This document shows, piece by piece, positions 5,626 to 5,738 of a stretch of DNA of 5,738 bases (position 1 is its first letter; the number at the start of each line of letters is the position of its first letter). Source of the stretch: an uncultured bacterium (GTDB taxonomy: Bacteria; Actinomycetota; Coriobacteriia; Coriobacteriales; Coriobacteriaceae); contig CAJMSO010000130.1 in NCBI GenBank assembly GCA_905216075.1, positions 1 through 5,738 of the forward strand. Reading direction: 5' to 3'. Made by a program: the position numbers and the translations under genes. The notes beneath the pieces were generated by a model. The model saw nothing but the letters and a program-made list of their open reading frames with translations, made no database searches and was not told where the DNA came from.

Positions 5626-5738
5626 TTAGCGAAGGTCAAATACAGAGCGCGCATTTGCTAAAACTGCCGACTCAATGTGCTTAGCGTCACAGTTTTTGAG
5701 TGAGGCAATGCGCATCGAGGTCCTTGTGAGCGATTTGA
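5626..5738 (-). CDS. Possible C-terminal end of a convergent minus-strand gene, unidentified
   Basis: On the minus strand a frame is open from the window edge (first full codon at 5736-5734) to TAA at 5628-5626, 36 residues ending HIESAVLANARSVFDLR. The composition looks like a protein C-terminus, but the stretch is too short to test and no family is recognised. In its favour, the stop falls just outside the inverted-repeat element, and a minus-strand terminator-like hairpin follows 135 bases on. The other two minus frames have stops within this stretch. Alternatively the region is non-coding, or a plus-strand gene starts at ATG 5708 (MRIEVLVSDL...), though its Shine-Dalgarno spacing is poor. 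Confidence 0.3.
   Translation of the reverse strand, partial: KSLTRTSMRIASLKNCDAKHIESAVLANARSVFDLR

Noticed and set aside
5384..5626. Target-site duplication flanking the inverted-repeat element
   Set aside because: The bases outside the two arms (ACTCG on the left, AGGGG on the right) do not match, so recent transposition is not shown.
1..5738. CRISPR array, tRNA or rRNA genes
   Set aside because: No regularly spaced direct repeats, cloverleaf-like sequence or rRNA-like segments were seen on either strand.

Overview
This window looks like a gut Coriobacteriia genome, most likely Collinsella or a close relative. That guess rests on moderately GC-rich coding sequence, tightly packed genes with G-rich Shine-Dalgarno sites, and the gene set itself; fructoselysine use has been reported for human-gut Collinsella. 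There is no rRNA or other marker gene here to confirm the taxon.

Positions 1-5347 hold one plus-strand operon of five genes. It starts before the window. In order: the C-terminal two thirds of a YfcC/DcuC-type membrane transporter (1-992); a YtcJ-like Amidohydro_3 hydrolase with unusual metal-ligand motifs (1002-2585); an FrlC-like ketose-amine 3-epimerase (2587-3438); an FrlB-like SIS-domain deglycase (3501-4469); and an FrlD-like PfkB-family kinase (4484-5347). The gaps are 9, 1, 62 and 14 bases. The only long gap, between frlC and frlB, contains an imperfect hairpin.

The last three genes make a complete core pathway for Amadori products. FrlD phosphorylates fructoselysine at C6, FrlB splits fructoselysine 6-phosphate into glucose 6-phosphate and lysine, and FrlC feeds the C3 epimer psicoselysine into the same route. 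The transporter and amidohydrolase are not part of the classic E. coli frl operon, where FrlA is an APC-type permease. Here they may supply import (or exchange for the released amino acid) and removal of an acyl or peptide-like group. Those two roles are inference.

Positions 5348-5738 are mostly non-coding and clearly more AT-rich than the operon. A strong GC-rich hairpin without a U-tract follows frlD. Next is a 231-base element bounded by a long, nearly perfect inverted repeat (30-base arms, 28 paired) with two further hairpins inside, one resembling a terminator on the minus strand. Beyond it, the last ~110 bases may be the 3' end of a convergent minus-strand gene. The inverted-repeat element is the least explained part of the window; the amidohydrolase is the least explained protein.
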